Shown: positions 47,887-56,741, counted from the stretch's first letter. The stretch is 64,000 bases of DNA from Palaeococcus pacificus DY20341 (GCF_000725425.1 NZ_CP006019.1:1795371-1859370); one strand, 5' to 3'. A program made the numbers and translations. Notes: generated by a model not told the origin, from the letters alone.

Positions 47887-50331
47887 TCACTCTCTTCTCC
47901 TTCTTAAGGCCAAGAGTGGCAATAGGGCAAGTCCAAGGATTGCTGCTGGACCGCAAACTCCACCGCCAGTCTCTGTTACTGTCTCAGTAACTGTTTGTGT
48001 GGTTGTCTCTGTGACTGTGGCAGTTTCAGTTACTGTAACAGTCTTAACCTCTTCCTTGGGTGTTTCAGTTGGTGTCTCGGTTGGTGTTGGGGCCTCACCC
48101 TTTATAGCCTCAGGAACTGGAGCGTTGGCCTTGAGTTGCTCCATGACCTTGACGAGGTCGTCAACATGCTCCTTGGTTAAGAGGTCAAGCCAGTTGATAC
48201 CCTCACCGCTGCTGCTGAATGAGTAGACCTTGTCAATACCGTAGTCTTTTGACTTAGCAACGAGTTCACCCATAGCGTAGTAGAGCTCCCATGGGTATCT
48301 TGGATAGAAGATGTAGAATGCTGCTGTCATATCGTCAGCAATTGGGTGGGTGTATGTTCCATAAGCAACGTAACCATCCTCGGTGAACTCGAAACCAAGG
48401 ACGTTCTTGAGTGAAGCAGCAGTACCTGAGAGACCCTCATCGTAGTATGGATCATCTGGGCTGTCCTTGTAAGCCCAGGTGTAGAGGAAGGCTATGTAGT
48501 ATCTAATGTCATCCATGTTGCCCTTAATACCGTTGTGCCACTCGCCAACGTCACAGGTTACTTTGATCTTAACCTTGGCGTCTTCACCGGCGTTAGCGGC
48601 AATCCATCCTTGGGTCTGGTTGTAGATTACAGCGCTCTCTGGAACTGTAAAGTCTCCTCTCTCAAGCTCCCACTTACATCTGTATGGTGTGTAAACACCG
48701 TCGAAGTTGTTGGTTCCTCCGTAGTCCCTAACAAGTTGCCAGACTCTGCTTGAGTAAACGTCGCTTATACCGCCAACATCATTAAATGCACTCATGAAGA
48801 GAGCACCAGTGGCGGCGAATTGGGCAATCTTAACCTTCTTGTCTGGGGTTTCAGCACTCATGACGCTCCATCTTGTACCGAGACCAACGCTCTCGTGGGC
48901 CTTTATGTTCTTAACTCTGTCCTTGTTAGCTGGGTAGAACTCCCATGTTTCAATCATAAAGACTCTAGCGCTCTCCATTACACCGATACCCATTGAAATC
49001 TTTTGGAGGTCCCAGTATTGGTCAGCATTTGTAATTTCATAAGCCTTACCGTCAAACTCAACGTGGAAGAGTGTTGTTAATTGTGTGAGCTCTTCTTCTG
49101 TCCACTTGAGGATATCACCGAGATCGGCAGCGCTCTTGTAGTAGGTAGCACCAATGGCTTGTAAACCAGCGTCAGCGTCACCATCACCAACTTCCTTCAA
49201 GAAGTCTTCAACAGTAACAGTGTTCACGTGCTTTGGCTCAACAGCACCTGGGACGTAACCATACCAGGCGGCGTAGAACCAGGCAGTGTAATCGTCAATC
49301 CAAACACTTGGCAATCCACCAGCTCCCCATCCACCGGTGTAAATGTTCCACTCATAGTTGCTTGGTGGGGTAGCGAATACAACACCACCAGCCTTTTGTC
49401 TGTCCCAGAGGAGCTCGTTAACCTTAAAGCCAGCCTTTTGGATTTGCTTTGAGGCGTAAAGACCAATATCCTTTCTCTCATCTTCAATTCTTATGATGAA
49501 GTTGACTTCAATTGGGTTTCCATCAAAGTACCACATTCCATCCTTCTTCTCGAGGGTGTGGCCGTATTGCTTAACCTTGTCAATTTGAGCTTGCATTGCC
49601 TCATCAATCATTTGAAGAGCTAACTCCTCATCACCTTCTGGGGTAATTCCAAGAGCATCATAAACTGGCTCGAAGTACTTGTTGGCTGGGTGGCTTGGCC
49701 TTATACAACCAAGCATTGGAGCACCAGAACCTTGGTAAATGTTTTGGACAATGTATTGTCTGTTAATGAGCCAGTTCATAGCAAATCTAACTTCTCTAAT
49801 AGCGAATGGGTTAAAGTAGACATTGTCACCAACAGTAACAATACCGGTGTCTTTATCTGGATCGTGATAGGTGTTGAAACTTAATTCGTTGTAGCTTGAA
49901 GCACTCTTAAAGAGGCTCAACTTGCTAACAACGTCCTCACCAAGACCGTTATACTTACCGGCTGGGAATGCAAACATTCCAATGTCAAAATCACCGCTTG
50001 CAATTTGAAGAATAACGTTCTCTGGGTTTTGGACACCTTGGTATTCAATAACCTCTGGAATTCCCTCTGCTAAGAGGTTTGGATCGTTTGTAAAGACGTT
50101 CCTACTTCCAGTGTACTTAACAAGCTTTAAGTAGAGGTTCTCTGGGGCGTAGGTGTCAATTATGTATGGACCATTGCTTATTGCCAAGTGGTTGTATTTT
50201 TGGGCCCAAGCAATGTCTGCATCATATCTTGCGGCAGCGTCGCTTGCAGTAGCAGCAGCCACAGGGTTGACTGCAGCCACCATACTAAACAACATCAAAA
50301 CTGCAACAACTATACCCAATGTCTTTCTCAT
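47887..50331 (-). CDS. Family 5 extracellular solute-binding protein with CGP-CTERM anchor
   Basis: 814 residues. A signal peptide (about 1-27, ending AAVNPVAAATA) leads to a long SBP family 5 domain. A Thr/Pro/Glu linker (PTETPTETP and VTET repeats) connects to a C-terminal GGGVCGPAAILGL helix and RRRR tail: the Thermococcales CGP-CTERM signal, in which the Cys is thought to be lipid-linked. It captures substrate for the Opp/Dpp-type importer encoded downstream. Family 5 in Pyrococcus covers both peptides and beta-glucan oligomers (Cbt), so substrate is unresolved. ATG at 50331 follows a GGGGG run. Confidence 0.93.
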   Translation of the reverse strand: MRKTLGIVVAVLMLFSMVAAVNPVAAATASDAAARYDADIAWAQKYNHLAISNGPYIIDTYAPENLYLKLVKYTGSRNVFTNDPNLLAEGIPEVIEYQGVQNPENVILQIASGDFDIGMFAFPAGKYNGLGEDVVSKLSLFKSASSYNELSFNTYHDPDKDTGIVTVGDNVYFNPFAIREVRFAMNWLINRQYIVQNIYQGSGAPMLGCIRPSHPANKYFEPVYDALGITPEGDEELALQMIDEAMQAQIDKVKQYGHTLEKKDGMWYFDGNPIEVNFIIRIEDERKDIGLYASKQIQKAGFKVNELLWDRQKAGGVVFATPPSNYEWNIYTGGWGAGGLPSVWIDDYTAWFYAAWYGYVPGAVEPKHVNTVTVEDFLKEVGDGDADAGLQAIGATYYKSAADLGDILKWTEEELTQLTTLFHVEFDGKAYEITNADQYWDLQKISMGIGVMESARVFMIETWEFYPANKDRVKNIKAHESVGLGTRWSVMSAETPDKKVKIAQFAATGALFMSAFNDVGGISDVYSSRVWQLVRDYGGTNNFDGVYTPYRCKWELERGDFTVPESAVIYNQTQGWIAANAGEDAKVKIKVTCDVGEWHNGIKGNMDDIRYYIAFLYTWAYKDSPDDPYYDEGLSGTAASLKNVLGFEFTEDGYVAYGTYTHPIADDMTAAFYIFYPRYPWELYYAMGELVAKSKDYGIDKVYSFSSSGEGINWLDLLTKEHVDDLVKVMEQLKANAPVPEAIKGEAPTPTETPTETPKEEVKTVTVTETATVTETTTQTVTETVTETGGGVCGPAAILGLALLPLLALRRRRE

Positions 50332-50681
50332 CTCATATCCCCCTTGTCTATTTCTACAGCAATGCCTTATTTAGGGTATAAGGGCATATCATTATACACC
50401 GGATTACCTATTTAAGACTTACGTTCTTTTTCAGGGCTGTAAAGCTTAGTAATCTCAAAAAAGCCCATAAGCCTTAATTGCACGAATTTAATAGACAAAC
50501 CTTATTTTGCAATGATTAAATAACCACTATTTCAAAAAAACACAGAAAAAGGAATGCTCTAGATGAATAAAGGAGCCATGCGCTTGAAGAAAGCCCAGAA
50601 AAGCTTTTGGATAATTTTCAAAATTTAATCTAGGCAAAAATTTTAAAAAATAAGCCTTTTTGAAGTTGATATGGGCACGTA
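50332..50681. other. Divergent control region between the ABC importer operon and pyrC
   Basis: Contains the importer promoter (TATA-like CTTAAATAGG, minus strand, about 50408-50417), the dyad at 50362-50387, and a TATA-like TTTTAAAAAATAAG near 50641-50654 for pyrC. Between these is AT-rich sequence in which I see no gene or RNA. Confidence 0.5.
50362..50387 (-). promoter_or_regulatory. Dyad symmetry in the leader of the ABC importer operon
   Basis: ATGCCTTAT (50362-50370) and ATAAGGGCAT (50378-50387) are complementary apart from one extra base. With the TATA box near 50412, transcription would start near 50388, so the dyad begins the roughly 57-base leader. It could be an operator or an RNA hairpin. 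Confidence 0.5.
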
Positions 50682-51902
50682 ATGTATGAGTTAGTGATAA
50701 ACGGCAAGTTTTTCTATCATGGGGAAATAGTTGAAGGTCATATTGGTATTTCCGATGGCAAAATTCTAGAGTTCTCCAAGTCCGCGCTGAAAGGCGAAGA
50801 AACAATTAAAACAGGACTCCATGAAGTTATTTTGCCGGGCATGATTGATGTTCATGTTCATTTAAGGGACTTCAACCAAAAACATAAAGAAACAATAGAA
50901 AGTGGGACAAAAGCAGCTTTACACGGAGGAATAACAACAATTTTTGATATGCCCAACACAAATCCACTCATAATGGACAAGGAGACGTTTAAAAAAAGAA
51001 TTGCCATCTTTAAGAAAAAAGCATACGCGGATTATGCATTGAGCTTTTTACTAGCGAATAACTGCGAAGAGGCAAAAAATGTAAATGCAGACTTCTATAA
51101 AATCTTCATGGGAGCTTCAACTGGAGGAATTTACTCAAAAAACTTTGAGAATGACTATAAATGTGCTCCTCGGAGAGTGAGCGTCCACGCCGAAGATTAT
51201 GAACTGATCCAAAAATTCCCAGATAGGCCAAATATCGTTGAAGTAAAAGCAATAGAAAAAGCCCTAACTAGTGCTGAAAAATTCAAAAAGCCTCTCCATA
51301 TATGCCATGTTTCTACAAAAGAAGGGCTAAGCATAATTTTAGAGAAAAATCGCCCTTGGATAAGCTTTGAAGTCACCCCACACCACTTACTCTTGACAAA
51401 GGAAGACTTTAAACATAATAATATGTTAAAGGTTTATCCCCCATTACGGACCAAAGATGACCTTCATTTCCTGTGGAGGTATATAGATGAAATACCAATA
51501 ATAGCCAGCGACCATGCACCACACACACTTGAGGACAAGGAAAGTGGAAGTGCCGGAATCCCCGGCCTTGAAACGGAATTAGCTTTACTTTTTGACGCAT
51601 ACAATAGGGGATTACTCTCTTTGAATGATATTGTAGAGAAGACGTCGTTAAATCCAGCGAAGGTTTTTGGGCTTAAGAACAAGGGCTTCGAGATTGGAAA
51701 AGACGCCGACTTAATCATAGTGAACCTCAGAGAAGAGTGGAAAGTCAAGCCAGAGGAATTCTACACCAAAGCAAAATGGAGCCCCTGGGAAAGCAAAAAA
51801 CTTAAGGGAAAAGTTAAGATGACGTTTTTGAGGGGAAGGCTTGTTATGGAGGAAGACGAAATCATAGGAAAGCCTGGAGGGAAGAGAATTGAAACGAGTT
51901 GA
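50682..51902 (+). CDS. pyrC: Dihydroorotase
   Basis: A 406-residue amidohydrolase. DVHVHLRDFNQ near residue 57 supplies the first metal ligands (HxH), further histidines lie at SVHAEDYE and HICHVSTK, and ASDHAPH near residue 275 gives the last Asp. It cyclises carbamoyl aspartate to dihydroorotate, the third step of pyrimidine synthesis. The ATG at 50682 has no clear ribosome site and lies only about ten bases after the inferred transcript start. The pyrK gene overlaps its end by 14 bases. Confidence 0.93.
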   Translation: MYELVINGKFFYHGEIVEGHIGISDGKILEFSKSALKGEETIKTGLHEVILPGMIDVHVHLRDFNQKHKETIESGTKAALHGGITTIFDMPNTNPLIMDKETFKKRIAIFKKKAYADYALSFLLANNCEEAKNVNADFYKIFMGASTGGIYSKNFENDYKCAPRRVSVHAEDYELIQKFPDRPNIVEVKAIEKALTSAEKFKKPLHICHVSTKEGLSIILEKNRPWISFEVTPHHLLLTKEDFKHNNMLKVYPPLRTKDDLHFLWRYIDEIPIIASDHAPHTLEDKESGSAGIPGLETELALLFDAYNRGLLSLNDIVEKTSLNPAKVFGLKNKGFEIGKDADLIIVNLREEWKVKPEEFYTKAKWSPWESKKLKGKVKMTFLRGRLVMEEDEIIGKPGGKRIETS

Positions 51903-52632
51903 GCTGGTAGAAGTTTGGGAAGAAGCTAGCGGCATAAAAGCATTTCGATTTAATGAGATGCTCAACTTTAAGCCTGGACAGTTTATAATGGCGTGGCTTC
52001 CTGGTATTGGGGAAAAGCCCTTCAGCTTAGCCGATAACGACCTAATCGTGGTTAAGAACGTGGGGCCCTTTACTTCACGCCTATTTGAGCTAAAAGAAGG
52101 GGACTACCTCTGGATACGCGGGCCCTACGGAAGGGGATTCGAACCAAAAGGTAAGCACATAGCCTTGGTTGCTGGAGGAATAGGAATTCCACCTCTTTAT
52201 GCGCTGGCAAAGCACTATAGAGAAGACTTCGAGAAAATTACGCTCATTTACGGTGCCCGCTCCAAAGATGAATTTGCAACACTCGATGTAGAAAAATACG
52301 TGGATGAAATAGTTTTCACCACAGACGATGGGAGCTTAGGCATTAAAGGCTTCCCAACGGACGTTCTAGCGGAGAGAAAGGACGAGTTTGAGCAGGTCTA
52401 TACGTGCGGGCCCGAGATAATGATGGCAAAGGTTTTGGAAATCATGGACTTCAAGAACGTCCAAGTTTCTGCTGAGAGATACATGAAGTGCGGCATTGGT
52501 GTCTGCGGCTCCTGCGCCCTTGGAAAGTACTTGGTGTGCAAAGACGGACCTGTTTTTTATGGAGAAGAGCTTAAAGAGACGGAGTTGGGGAAGTTCAAGA
52601 GACTGCCTGATGGGAGAATTACCACATTTTAA
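51889..52632 (+). CDS. pyrK: Dihydroorotate dehydrogenase electron-transfer subunit
   Basis: 247 residues. An FAD-binding beta-barrel, an NAD-binding region (IALVAGGIGIPPLYALAKHY) and a [2Fe-2S] loop CGIGVCGSCALGKYLVC near residue 200. It passes electrons from dihydroorotate dehydrogenase (PyrD) to NAD. PyrD is not in the window. The TTG start at 51889 has GGAGG eight bases upstream within pyrC, so pyrC and pyrK are translated together. Confidence 0.92.
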   Translation: MKRVELVEVWEEASGIKAFRFNEMLNFKPGQFIMAWLPGIGEKPFSLADNDLIVVKNVGPFTSRLFELKEGDYLWIRGPYGRGFEPKGKHIALVAGGIGIPPLYALAKHYREDFEKITLIYGARSKDEFATLDVEKYVDEIVFTTDDGSLGIKGFPTDVLAERKDEFEQVYTCGPEIMMAKVLEIMDFKNVQVSAERYMKCGIGVCGSCALGKYLVCKDGPVFYGEELKETELGKFKRLPDGRITTF

Positions 52633-52690
52633 TCATTTTTGCTCCATCACATTTTTAACCCCCTTTCACCGACGGCCATTAGGTGAGAGT

Positions 52691-53608
52691 ATGAAGTATT
52701 CATGGGAAGAATTTGCGAGAAAAATGGGTGTTGAGCCCCAAATCTTGGAGAATAAAGAAGCGAGGCTTTTAAAGAAATTTGTAGACGAGCTAATCCCTCC
52801 AACTCACTGCCAGGGCTGTCAAGGCTTAGATTTAAGCATAGAAAACCCGGTTCATCACCCTTCATATGAGCTAACACCAGCTTGCAACCATAACTGCATC
52901 TTTTGCTATTCAAACGTTGCTGTAAAGCTTGGAAAAGCCCCCAAGCCCGGCTACTACGGGTGGGATAATCCAAAGGCCATTACCGTTTCACAGTACGGGG
53001 AGCCTTTAATGTCCCCCAAAATAGTTGAAGTAAACAAAATGCTCCGTGAAAGGTTTCCGGATGCAAGGCTCGACCTTCAGACCAACGGCTCTCTATTAAC
53101 GGAGGAGCTTTGGGCTAAGTTAGACTTCGATTTGGTGATGATCAGTTTAGACGCCGCCAGTAGAGAAAAGCACCTTAAGATTACAAATGCGGACACGTTC
53201 GATGACGTTGTAAACGCCTTAAGGATAGTTGGAAGGGACAAAAGCGTCCGCTCAATCGTTAGGACAATTTTTATGCCCGGCATAAACGATGAGGACATTC
53301 CAAAAATAGCTGAATTAGCAGCGTCCCTTGGCATTGATGAGATGATGCTCCAACCATTGACCGTTCACTACCACAACCATATAAAGCTTGATAACGCTGG
53401 CTTGGACTTTGAAAGAGCAGAGAGCATCGCAGATTATCTCAAAGCTGCCATGGAAGCCAAAAAGTTCATAGATGTGAGGATAAGTGGATGCCAGCTCGTG
53501 CAGTACAAGAAGATGGACGCTTTAACATTATGGGGTGCTAAGAGAGTAGCGAGGGATGTGGCGCCGATAGTGAAGAGGGAAAGGAAAGATAGCCTCAAAC
53601 TAGTTTAA
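52691..53608 (+). CDS. Radical SAM protein of unknown function
   Basis: 305 residues. CNHNCIFC near residue 65 is the CxxxCxxC cluster motif, QYGEPLMSP follows as the glycine-rich SAM-binding strand, and a CQGCQGL pair near residue 40 may bind a further metal. No C-terminal SPASM cluster is obvious. The substrate is unknown; it resembles MoaA-like and tungsten-cofactor-linked families only in general. The ATG at 52691 follows GGTGAGAGT; a much longer upstream frame overlapping pyrK is rejected. It is followed by a PP-loop gene. Confidence 0.8.
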   Translation: MKYSWEEFARKMGVEPQILENKEARLLKKFVDELIPPTHCQGCQGLDLSIENPVHHPSYELTPACNHNCIFCYSNVAVKLGKAPKPGYYGWDNPKAITVSQYGEPLMSPKIVEVNKMLRERFPDARLDLQTNGSLLTEELWAKLDFDLVMISLDAASREKHLKITNADTFDDVVNALRIVGRDKSVRSIVRTIFMPGINDEDIPKIAELAASLGIDEMMLQPLTVHYHNHIKLDNAGLDFERAESIADYLKAAMEAKKFIDVRISGCQLVQYKKMDALTLWGAKRVARDVAPIVKRERKDSLKLV

Positions 53609-53673
53609 ACCTATTGCTATTGCTTCAACAAAGAAAGGGATAGTCTTTTAAACCCCTTATCTCTTCTTTCTCC

Positions 53674-54498
53674 ATGCTCAGATGTTCACTTTGCATCCAT
53701 GACGAACGAACTGGAAAAATTGATGTAGTTGATGGAGTCCCCTTATGCAGAGAGTGTAGGGACTACCTAAATCACAAACCAGACAAAGAGCGAATTAAAG
53801 CTGAATTAGAGGAGCTTATGAAAAAGGTAGATAGAGCAATTTTGGCTTTTTCTGGAGGAAAAGACAGCACCGTGGCTCTATACTTGGCCAAAGAAAGGTA
53901 TGGAGTTGACGTTGAAGCTGTTATGGTGGATCACGGCTTTATGGCTAAGGAGGCAATAGAAAACGCCAAGAGAATAGCTGATCACTTAGGCGTCCCATTT
54001 ACAGTATTACAATACGATTACTCAGACATTTTTAGAGAGGCACTTTTAAAGTCCCAATCACCCTGCAAGCGCTGTTCTTCGAGAACTATGAAAAAGCTGA
54101 GGAAGTACGCACTAAAGAAAGGCATGAAGTACATCATCACAGGGCATGAGCTACCCTTTGGACATCATCCCTACAGGCTTATGAGTGGAGGAGTTGTACA
54201 AATTAGACTTTTAACACTCATGACGGAAAAAGAGAGGTTGAGCATTTTGGAAAAACTTCCCTTCGAGTTCCCTAAGCTCTACGGCTACACAACGAACTGC
54301 CTAATGTTGGGGCCAGCTTTGGAGAGATACTATGAGAAGAGAGGTTACAGTTTTGAGACACGCAGAATAGCGGCTTTAGTGAGATACGGCCTTATGGATA
54401 AGGAAAAAGCATTAAAGGAAGTCCAAAAGCCAAAAGTTCCAGTGGAAATAAAACTCAAGATTTATGAGAGGCTTGGATTGTCTCTCCCCGATAGGTAG
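53674..54498 (+). CDS. PP-loop ATPase of COG1365 type
   Basis: 274 residues. An N-terminal zinc finger (CSLCIH, then CREC), the PP-loop FSGGKDSTVAL near residue 58, and CKRCSSRTMKKL near residue 130. It looks like a smaller relative of the TtuA/NcsA thiolases but lacks the C-terminal finger. Its product is unknown; tRNA thiolation or sulfur transfer is a guess from the family. It starts 65 bases after the radical SAM gene with a TATA-like TTTTAAACCCC between, so the two may or may not be cotranscribed. Confidence 0.78.
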   Translation: MLRCSLCIHDERTGKIDVVDGVPLCRECRDYLNHKPDKERIKAELEELMKKVDRAILAFSGGKDSTVALYLAKERYGVDVEAVMVDHGFMAKEAIENAKRIADHLGVPFTVLQYDYSDIFREALLKSQSPCKRCSSRTMKKLRKYALKKGMKYIITGHELPFGHHPYRLMSGGVVQIRLLTLMTEKERLSILEKLPFEFPKLYGYTTNCLMLGPALERYYEKRGYSFETRRIAALVRYGLMDKEKALKEVQKPKVPVEIKLKIYERLGLSLPDR

Positions 54499-54508
54499 CT
54501 CAGGTGTG

Positions 54509-54550
54509 AAAGTTAGTTATTGAAAACTCCAAAGAGTGTACTAACTTTTT
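54509..54550 (+). terminator. Hairpin and T tract after the COG1365 gene
   Basis: AAAGTTAGT (54509-54517) pairs with ACTAACTTT (54540-54548), a nine-base stem with a 22-base loop and a run of T. A second small hairpin, CCTTCC/GGAAGG (54563-54579), follows. Together they fit the end of the plus-strand transcript. Confidence 0.5.
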
Positions 54551-54629
54551 CATTACTTTTGGCCTTCCTATTCGGAAGGATTTCGAGGAACATAAAGACT
54601 ATTGATAAACAGAGAAATAGAAAAAAGAT

Positions 54630-55853
54630 TCAGCTGGTGAGCATTTCCCTCAAAATTTCCTTCGCTTTTTCAAGCACCTCTTCTTTGCTCACCTTAAAGC
54701 CACCGCCTTTTGCCAAAATATCGCTTCCTCCGCCGCCACCGCCGACTTCGCTGAGGACACTCCTCAAAAGCTCGCGCATTGAAATGCCTTCAATTTCTTC
54801 ATTCTTTGCAAAGAGGGCGTAGTTGTCCCCCACGATTAATGCTATTGTATTTGGGTTTTTGTCCACGAGATAGACGGCAAAGGCCTGAGCACCTTTCATT
54901 GGAGCGCTCTCTAAGTGAGACACAACTTTTATTCCGCCTATTTCCTCAGCATCGTTGAGCAAGGCCCTAGCCTTCCACTCCCAAAGCTCACGCCGCAGTT
55001 TAGTCTTTTCCTCCTCGAGATTCTCATAGTCTGCCTTAAACTCCCTAACACGCTCCACCAAAGGACGATTCTTGTTGGGCATTTCCTCCAAGGCACCCCA
55101 ATAATCTTCTAAGAGCTTGTCTAGATAGATCAAAGCCCTGTAGCCGCAGGCAAACTCAATGCGCCAGATATTTTTACTCTTCTTGTAGAAATTAAGCACT
55201 TTTATAAAACCTATCTCGCTCGTGCGCTTAACATGGGTGCCACCACAAGGGGTTATATCAACATCCTCAATCCCAACGATTCTAATCCTGCTCTTTACGT
55301 CCGGAACGCGCTTTCTTAAGATGTTAACGAGATCTTCAGGTAGCTCTTCGTGCTCCTCAACATTAACTTCCACATCACTCCAAACAACCTCATTTGCTTC
55401 CAGCTCGGCCGCTAAAACATGTTTCCATGTTAATTCGCCATCAAAGTTTATCTCTATCTTGTTGTAATCTGGAAAAATTTGGAATCCGGTTGTGTCGCTT
55501 CCATACATCCGTTTTAGTATAGCGGACAAAATGTGCTGGCCTGTGTGTTGGCGCATGTTCTCATAGCGCCACTCCCAATCAAGCTCCAAATTAACTTCTT
55601 CACCTTCCTTAGGTTCTCTGCCTTTCAAAACGCCTTCGTGCCATATCTCTTCCTTGCCTTCAACGTGTTCAACCTCAATCCTAAAACCTTCGCCGTAAAT
55701 AACGCCCCTATCACTCGGTTGACCTCCCCCTTCAGGATAAAAAATAGTCCTATCAAGCTTTACCCGGATTCTTTCCCCATTTACTTCAACCGCTTCAACT
55801 TTTGCAGTCGCTTCCTTGAGGTATGCATCCTCGTAAAAGAGCTTAACTGTCAT
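54630..55853 (-). CDS. alaX: AlaX-type trans-editing alanyl-tRNA deacylase (long form)
   Basis: 407 residues. An N-terminal barrel (FYPEGGGQPSDRG), the editing core with HTGQH near residue 108 and CGGTH near residue 210 as zinc ligands, a coiled coil (YENLEEEKTKLRREL) and a C-terminal DHHA1-like domain with the GGGGGG run. AlaX-L proteins hydrolyse mischarged Ser- or Gly-tRNA(Ala), supporting alanyl-tRNA synthetase. The ATG at 55853 follows GGTGAGTATC. It is monocistronic; the sRNA on the same strand lies just upstream. Confidence 0.92.
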   Translation of the reverse strand: MTVKLFYEDAYLKEATAKVEAVEVNGERIRVKLDRTIFYPEGGGQPSDRGVIYGEGFRIEVEHVEGKEEIWHEGVLKGREPKEGEEVNLELDWEWRYENMRQHTGQHILSAILKRMYGSDTTGFQIFPDYNKIEINFDGELTWKHVLAAELEANEVVWSDVEVNVEEHEELPEDLVNILRKRVPDVKSRIRIVGIEDVDITPCGGTHVKRTSEIGFIKVLNFYKKSKNIWRIEFACGYRALIYLDKLLEDYWGALEEMPNKNRPLVERVREFKADYENLEEEKTKLRRELWEWKARALLNDAEEIGGIKVVSHLESAPMKGAQAFAVYLVDKNPNTIALIVGDNYALFAKNEEIEGISMRELLRSVLSEVGGGGGGSDILAKGGGFKVSKEEVLEKAKEILREMLTS

Positions 55854-55894
55854 GATACTCACCTAAAAAATAGTTGACTCCAAAAGTTAAAAAG

Positions 55895-55953
55895 ATAGCT
55901 CAGGTGTGGCTACTTTCTTCACCGCTCTGCCCGGTGACAGCTCATCATCGCCA
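55895..55953 (-). ncRNA. Box C/D sRNA (leftward)
   Basis: Reading the minus strand: box C ATGATGA (55942-55948), 12-base guide, D' CAGA (55926-55929), three bases, C' GTGAAGA (55916-55922), 12-base guide, D CTGA (55900-55903). The spacing is canonical for archaeal C/D RNAs. The D guide should pair with GTGTGGCTACTT and the D' guide with CCCGGTGACAGC; I could not assign either target. The TATA box at 55971-55986 puts the transcript start about five bases before box C. Confidence 0.8.
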
Positions 55954-55970
55954 AACTTTCTTTGAGTAGG

Positions 55971-55986
55971 AACTTTTAAATACTTT
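55971..55986. promoter_or_regulatory. Shared TATA region for two divergent sRNAs
   Basis: CTTTTAAATACTT reads as a TATA box on both strands (TTTTAAATA and TATTTAAAA), centred near 55978. Measuring 25 bases each way gives 56003 and 55953, each a few bases before the box C of one sRNA. A single symmetric TATA element serving both is the simplest reading. Confidence 0.65.
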
Positions 55987-56002
55987 TCAAAAGAGCTTAA
56001 GA

Positions 56003-56066
56003 GTAAGCGATGATGATTGATGGGCGAACGGAGAGATGAAGAAGGAAAGGTGATCTCTGAGCTACT
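56003..56066 (+). ncRNA. Box C/D sRNA (rightward)
   Basis: Box C ATGATGA (56010-56016), 12-base guide, D' CGGA (56029-56032), three bases, C' ATGAAGA (56036-56042), 14-base guide, D CTGA (56057-56060), with short flanking AGC/GCT complementarity. The D guide contains AGGTGATC, which could pair with GATCACCT at the 3' end of 16S rRNA; the D' guide should pair with TTCGCCCATCAA. Its 3' end overlaps the end of the PhoU-like gene on the other strand by a few bases. Confidence 0.8.
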
Positions 56067-56736
56067 TGCTCATCATTAGCCTTATTCTTTCTGCAGCATC
56101 CTTTGCTTTGTCAGAGATATTGCTCAGAGTGCGGGCTATGTTTAGAACGTAGAGTCCCGTCCCCCAGCTCAGCTTGTCTTCGTTTTCAAAAACAGATTGC
56201 ATAAGCTTTGTATCAAGACCATCTATCTTATTCTCTACGCTTTCAATCTGCTTGATTATTTCGTACTCCTTTTTAATTTCTGCTTCACTGAAACCGCTTT
56301 CAATAACCGTGTCCATTTGAACTATCGCCTCATAAACGAGCTTTGCAGCTTTAATGCTTTCCATTGCCATCTTTACTATGCACTCCTTTATTTCCACTGG
56401 AATATTATTTGGCTCTTTCACTAAGAGCCACTTTGCAGTGTCTTCAGCCGCATCAGCTATTTTATCCTGCATGTGCAAATAACGCAAAATATCTCCCCTG
56501 TTAACGGGCATGAATAGCTTTGAGCTTAAGCTATCCCTAATCTCCTCTTTTATTCTATCTGCAACGTCTTCTAAACGGTCGACTTCAAGTGCGTACTTCC
56601 TCATGGCCTCATAATTCCCTTCTTCCCAAAGCTGGATTGCCTTCTCCAGAGTCTCCACTGTCTGCAAGACAACCTCTGCATGCTTTGTCATAGGCTTAAA
56701 GGGGCTCTTCGCAAAGAGCTTAGTCCAAACCTGCAT
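56062..56736 (-). CDS. PhoU-like (DUF47/TIGR00153) phosphate-transport accessory protein
   Basis: 224 residues, almost entirely helical, with the DRLEDVADRIKEEIRDSL and QDKIADAAEDTAKWL stretches typical of DUF47 PhoU-like proteins that accompany Pit transporters. It probably regulates the transporter encoded immediately upstream. The ATG at 56736 is five bases after the transporter stop and uses the GGGGTG within it. No PhoB/PhoR partner is visible. Confidence 0.9.
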   Translation of the reverse strand: MQVWTKLFAKSPFKPMTKHAEVVLQTVETLEKAIQLWEEGNYEAMRKYALEVDRLEDVADRIKEEIRDSLSSKLFMPVNRGDILRYLHMQDKIADAAEDTAKWLLVKEPNNIPVEIKECIVKMAMESIKAAKLVYEAIVQMDTVIESGFSEAEIKKEYEIIKQIESVENKIDGLDTKLMQSVFENEDKLSWGTGLYVLNIARTLSNISDKAKDAAERIRLMMSK

Positions 56737-56741
56737 TTTTC

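Noticed and set aside
52496..52690. Longer start for the radical SAM gene, overlapping pyrK
   Set aside because: GGTGAGAGT before the ATG at 52691 is the clear ribosome site; the extension is an out-of-frame reading of pyrK.
54496..54508. TAGCTCAGGTGTG here is identical to 55896-55908 at the 3' end of the leftward C/D sRNA
   Set aside because: No box C, C' or D' lies at the right distance on that strand, so it is not a second sRNA copy; probably chance or a relic.
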